Shown here: positions 59,675-64,000 of the stretch, piece by piece
Layout: every line of letters begins with the position of its first letter
How positions within the stretch are numbered: the stretch's first letter is position 1
Program-made: the position numbers and the translations under genes
DNA from: Nitratireductor sp. GISD-1A_MAKvit
Lineage (GTDB): Bacteria; Pseudomonadota; Alphaproteobacteria; Rhizobiales; Rhizobiaceae
NCBI RefSeq assembly: GCF_040819555.1
Contig: NZ_CP161920.1
Span: 695,501-759,500, forward strand
DNA length: 64,000 nt
Reading direction: 5' to 3'
Notes under the pieces: model-generated
Told to the model about the DNA's origin: nothing
Seen by the model: the letters and a program-made list of their open reading frames with translations, nothing else
Database searches by the model: none

Positions 59675-61237
59675 CTATCTCCGGACGAAGGCGCCGTCAT
59701 TGTAGGCGTCGAAATATTCCACCTGCACTGCCTTGGCCAGATCTCCGTCAATCGAGAAGCGAACCGATGAAACGGAACCCGGCATGGCGTTCTCGTTCAT
59801 CGGGTGAAAGACGAACTCGTCACCTGCCCAGTGCTGGAGCGGGAAGCTGCTTTTCGTGCCTTCCACTTTCATCACCAGGCCGCCATCGGCTTCCTCGACA
59901 ATCAGATTGCCGAAATAGTCGTTGGCGAACGTGCCGGTATAGTCTTCGAGCTCACGAGCGGGCGTTGCATCTTCCGGCGCCTCCTTGCCGGCCAGCCTGC
60001 CGACAGGGTCCAGCATGGGGCCGAAGAGCACCGGATACATCGCCAGCCAGTCGCGCTGGATCTCGCCGAATTGCACGAGATCCATGAAACTCATCGCGAT
60101 GCCTTCCACGAGACCGATGGGCTGTGCGTTGGACAAGACGACAATGCCGATATCGGCCGATGGGATCATGATGTAGTTGGTGGCCGCACCCAGCGCAAAG
60201 GCGCCCGAATGGCTGAGCATAACGCGGCCCGCCGGCGAAACACCAACGCCAAAACCGTAGCCATAGAAGCCGGCGCGTGCGGCCGGCACGGCAGGGCGTC
60301 CCGAGACAGACTGAGGGCTGAGGGCCGGAAGGAGTGCTGCCGTCTCCACGATCTGCCGCCCTTCAAAGGCGCCATTGCCCAGCACCATGCGCATCCATTT
60401 CGCCATGTCGTTCACGCTGGCGCTCACCCCGCCGGCTGGCGATTGTGCATCGGGGTTGCGCTGGAAACGCACCTGCCAGCCATCGTTCCCGCGCATGTGG
60501 CCGTGGGCTCGGTTCTCCCGGGTCACGAAATCGCTCAGTCTTGAGGAGGTGCGGTCCATCCCGAGCGGCTTGTAGATCGCCTCTTCGCTGAGGCTGGCCC
60601 AGTCCTTGCCGGCAACGCCGGCCACGGCTTCGGCGGCAGCCGTCAGGCCGAAATTCGTATAGGCGTATTGCAGGCGTAACGGGCCGGTTTTCAGATGCCG
60701 GAGCTGTTCGAGAATGACCTTCTGCGGATAACCGAGATCCTCAAGGTCGTCGCCGGCATGGTCGGGCAGGCCGGAGCGATGCGCATAGAGATCGCCAATG
60801 GTGAGAAGGGCCGTGGTATGGGGGTTGGAGAGCCTGAACCAGGGCAGGATCTCCGACATCGGCGTGTCCCAGTCGACGACACCTTCACCCACCTGTTGAG
60901 CAACCACCGTCGCGCCGACCGACTTGGAAAGCGATGCCAGCTGAAAGACCGTGTCCGCGTCCACCGCGCCTTCCTCGCCTGCCCTGCGCACGCCATAGCC
61001 CCTGGCGAAAAGAACCTCGTCGCTGCGCACCACGGCGACAGCAAGGCCCGGAACACCGGTCTCCTCCATGGCCTTCGCAATCAGGTCGTCCAGCGCTTCG
61101 ACAGCCTTTTCGATCTGCCCCTCGGGGATCGCCACGCCGGCGGTCTGGGCAGGTGGCGGCAGGTCTCTGGCCAGTGCGGCCGACGGGGTGGCCAGCAGGG
61201 TCAGCGCGGTTGCGGCTGCGAGAAAGCGGGATGCCAT
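59675..61237 (-). CDS. Secreted serine hydrolase of the beta-lactamase/class C family
   Basis: 520-aa protein with a Sec signal peptide ending SAALA. The class C-like catalytic residues are SLSK (in LASLSKSVGA), YTN (QYAYTNFGL) and HSG (MLSHSGAFALG). A C-terminal domain of about 110 residues (LEDYTGTFANDYFGNL...) is of the type found in Pab87/DUF3471-like hydrolases. More likely an esterase or D-peptidase than a true beta-lactamase. Start at 61237. Confidence 0.9.
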   Translation of the reverse strand: MASRFLAAATALTLLATPSAALARDLPPPAQTAGVAIPEGQIEKAVEALDDLIAKAMEETGVPGLAVAVVRSDEVLFARGYGVRRAGEEGAVDADTVFQLASLSKSVGATVVAQQVGEGVVDWDTPMSEILPWFRLSNPHTTALLTIGDLYAHRSGLPDHAGDDLEDLGYPQKVILEQLRHLKTGPLRLQYAYTNFGLTAAAEAVAGVAGKDWASLSEEAIYKPLGMDRTSSRLSDFVTRENRAHGHMRGNDGWQVRFQRNPDAQSPAGGVSASVNDMAKWMRMVLGNGAFEGRQIVETAALLPALSPQSVSGRPAVPAARAGFYGYGFGVGVSPAGRVMLSHSGAFALGAATNYIMIPSADIGIVVLSNAQPIGLVEGIAMSFMDLVQFGEIQRDWLAMYPVLFGPMLDPVGRLAGKEAPEDATPARELEDYTGTFANDYFGNLIVEEADGGLVMKVEGTKSSFPLQHWAGDEFVFHPMNENAMPGSVSSVRFSIDGDLAKAVQVEYFDAYNDGAFVRR

Positions 61238-61311
61238 CGCGAAGTCTCCAGTATGAACCGATTGCACCGACCTTTCTGCTGAAAACTCTTTAACGAAAAT
61301 GAAATGCCGGC

Positions 61312-62193
61312 TCAGCAGAAGAGGTGGCGCTCTTTCTCCACCAGCTCGGCGATGAAGGCCGAGGCGACCTGAACCCGCCGCATGGGGCGCATGGATTCAT
61401 GGTAGACCGTCCAGTAGCTGCGGCGGATGGGCTCGACCCAGTCAAGTGCGATGAGGTCGTCATGCGCGCGCGCGATGAAGGTGTGCAGTATGCCGATGCC
61501 TGCGCCGGAGCGCACCGCCTCCACCTGGCCCATCGCAGAGGAGACGGCAAAGTCTGCGGCCCAGTTCTCCGAGATTTCGGCGGCGTAGTCGAGGGTGGGG
61601 CTGAAGACGAGATCGGGCACATAGCCGACAAGCCGGTGGTGGCGAAGATCGGTGGTGCAACCGGGTAGGTCATTGCTTTGCGCATAGGCTTTCGAGGCAT
61701 AGAGGCCGAGCGTGTAATCCACCAGCTTGGCGGCCACCAGTCGCCCCTCCGTGGGGCGGTCCACCGTCACGGCAATGTCTGCCTCGCGGCGCGACAGCGA
61801 GAGCGAACGCGGAACGGGAACGAGCTGGACGGAAAGGCCGGGGTGGCGTTCCGTCAGCGCACCGAGGCGTGAGGCGAGGAAGGCCACGCCAAATCCGTCC
61901 GGCGCGCCGATCCGCACCGTGCCGCTCACATCTTCGCTTTCGCCGGCTATTTCGGCCCGTGCCGCGATCATGTCGGCTTCCATGCGCTCGGCGGTTGCCA
62001 GCAGCTGCTCGCCCGCCGTCGTGAGTTCGGTCCCAGTGGTCAACCGGTGAAAGAGCTTCGCTCCGATGGAATCCTCCAGTGCCGCCACCCGGCGCGACAC
62101 TGTCGCGTGGTTGAGCCCAAGACGCTTCGCGGCACCCAGAATCTGGCCTGCCCGGGCCACGGCAAGAAAAACGCGCACATCGTCCCAGTTCAT
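61312..62193 (-). CDS. LysR-family regulator divergent from mmsA
   Basis: 293 aa. N-terminal helix-turn-helix MNWDDVRVFLAVARAGQILGAAKRLGLNHATVSRRVAALED, then a type 2 periplasmic-binding effector domain (VRIGAPDGFGVAFLASRL onward). Divergent from mmsA with 144 bases between, so it probably controls mmsA and itself. The inducer is unknown. Confidence 0.92.
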   Translation of the reverse strand: MNWDDVRVFLAVARAGQILGAAKRLGLNHATVSRRVAALEDSIGAKLFHRLTTGTELTTAGEQLLATAERMEADMIAARAEIAGESEDVSGTVRIGAPDGFGVAFLASRLGALTERHPGLSVQLVPVPRSLSLSRREADIAVTVDRPTEGRLVAAKLVDYTLGLYASKAYAQSNDLPGCTTDLRHHRLVGYVPDLVFSPTLDYAAEISENWAADFAVSSAMGQVEAVRSGAGIGILHTFIARAHDDLIALDWVEPIRRSYWTVYHESMRPMRRVQVASAFIAELVEKERHLFC

Positions 62194-62213
62194 TCATCGC
62201 TCCCGCACTCAAC

Positions 62214-62255
62214 ATTTTTGCACGCGACATAATATTTCGACTTTAATTTTTGCAC
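62214..62255. promoter_or_regulatory. Direct repeats ATTTTTGCAC between lysR and mmsA
   Basis: ATTTTTGCAC at 62214-62223 and again at 62246-62255, 32 bases apart, about three helical turns, in an A+T-rich stretch. They could be LysR binding sites or paired promoter elements. Confidence 0.45.
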
Positions 62256-62337
62256 AACGGTTGCTGTTCGCGTCGCGTTGCAAAACCCCGTATGAGTGGT
62301 GACAATGACGCCGACTTCATAATCAGGGAGAAGCCTC

Positions 62338-63834
<1,497 letters not shown>

Positions 63835-63866
63835 GCGAAAAACGCAGCGTTTTTGCGATTTTTCGG

Positions 63867-63899
63867 AAGAACCCGCACCGGTCACCGGTGCGGGTTCTT
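63867..63899 (+). terminator. Rho-independent terminator of mmsA
   Basis: A perfect 15-bp stem (AAGAACCCGCACCGG with CCGGTGCGGGTTCTT), loop TCA, followed by a short T-rich run. It lies 33 bases after the mmsA stop. From here to 64000 I see no gene. Confidence 0.9.
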
Positions 63900-64000
63900 T
63901 CGTTCGGGCGGAGTGTGGCCCGTTCCATCTTGTTTTGCCGGAATTATGCAAAATTGATGCGCGATTACCGTAAATTTTGAGGAAACTCGCTGGAAATCCT

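Noticed and set aside
59675..61237. True class C beta-lactamase
   Set aside because: It has the SxxK/YxN/HSG set, but the extra C-terminal domain and length of 520 aa fit esterase or peptidase relatives better.

Overview
The window reads as chromosomal DNA of a GC-rich, halotolerant alphaproteobacterium of the order Hyphomicrobiales (Rhizobiales). The gene order accA, xerD, a 49-aa membrane ORF, aroK, aroB, a CorC/HlyC-type protein, bolA, a J-domain protein, cobS, cobT is typical of that order. The ectABCD-ask cluster points to a saline or marine habitat; a Phyllobacteriaceae-type genus is plausible, but that is inference. I see no prophage, insertion sequence or CRISPR array.

Layout. Positions 1-5517 hold an ectoine/hydroxyectoine operon on the minus strand (ectA, ectB, ectC, ectD, ask) with a divergent MarR regulator (ectR type). 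Next comes a frameshifted DUF4139 gene. Positions 7711-26857 form one catabolic island: a polyamine-type ABC transporter, a histidinol-dehydrogenase homologue, a zinc alcohol dehydrogenase, an APH-fold kinase, an FMN 2-hydroxy-acid dehydrogenase, an SDR and a HisC-like aminotransferase, followed by hutF and hutI-hutH-hutG-hutU-hutD and the repressor gene hutC. Four copies of a HutC-type operator (GTNTANAC) lie in front of the transporter operon, the SDR/aminotransferase pair, the hut operon and hutC itself, so the island looks like one regulon. I read it as a system that brings a histidine-related compound, such as histidinol or imidazolelactate, into the histidine-to-glutamate pathway. The substrate is not proven, and a sulfopropanediol alternative is listed.

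Positions 26976-35112 hold tRNA-Arg(CCT), an M20 amidohydrolase, a D,D-carboxypeptidase, a COG0523 GTPase, a TusA-like protein, an L,D-transpeptidase lipoprotein and a polar amino-acid ABC transporter. Positions 35132-45480 are the conserved housekeeping block, ending in cobS-cobT and a phytase-like esterase gene. Positions 45504-52891 hold a 47-bp inverted repeat, a hydantoinase/oxoprolinase pair, ferredoxin-NADP reductase and an arsR-acr3-arsC operon. Positions 53057-63834 hold a DbpA-type helicase, a SulP transporter, a tandem universal stress protein, a pyrophosphate-type phosphofructokinase, PhnA-like and DUF305 proteins, a serine hydrolase, and a LysR/mmsA pair closed by a strong terminator.

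A cross-cutting oddity: eight genes, including the normally essential accA and aroB, are frameshifted, and each is restored by removing one base (two in accA) from a G or C run, in seven cases at a GGCC core. This looks like systematic consensus error rather than gene decay. These genes are typed pseudogene as the sequence stands, but most are probably intact in the organism.
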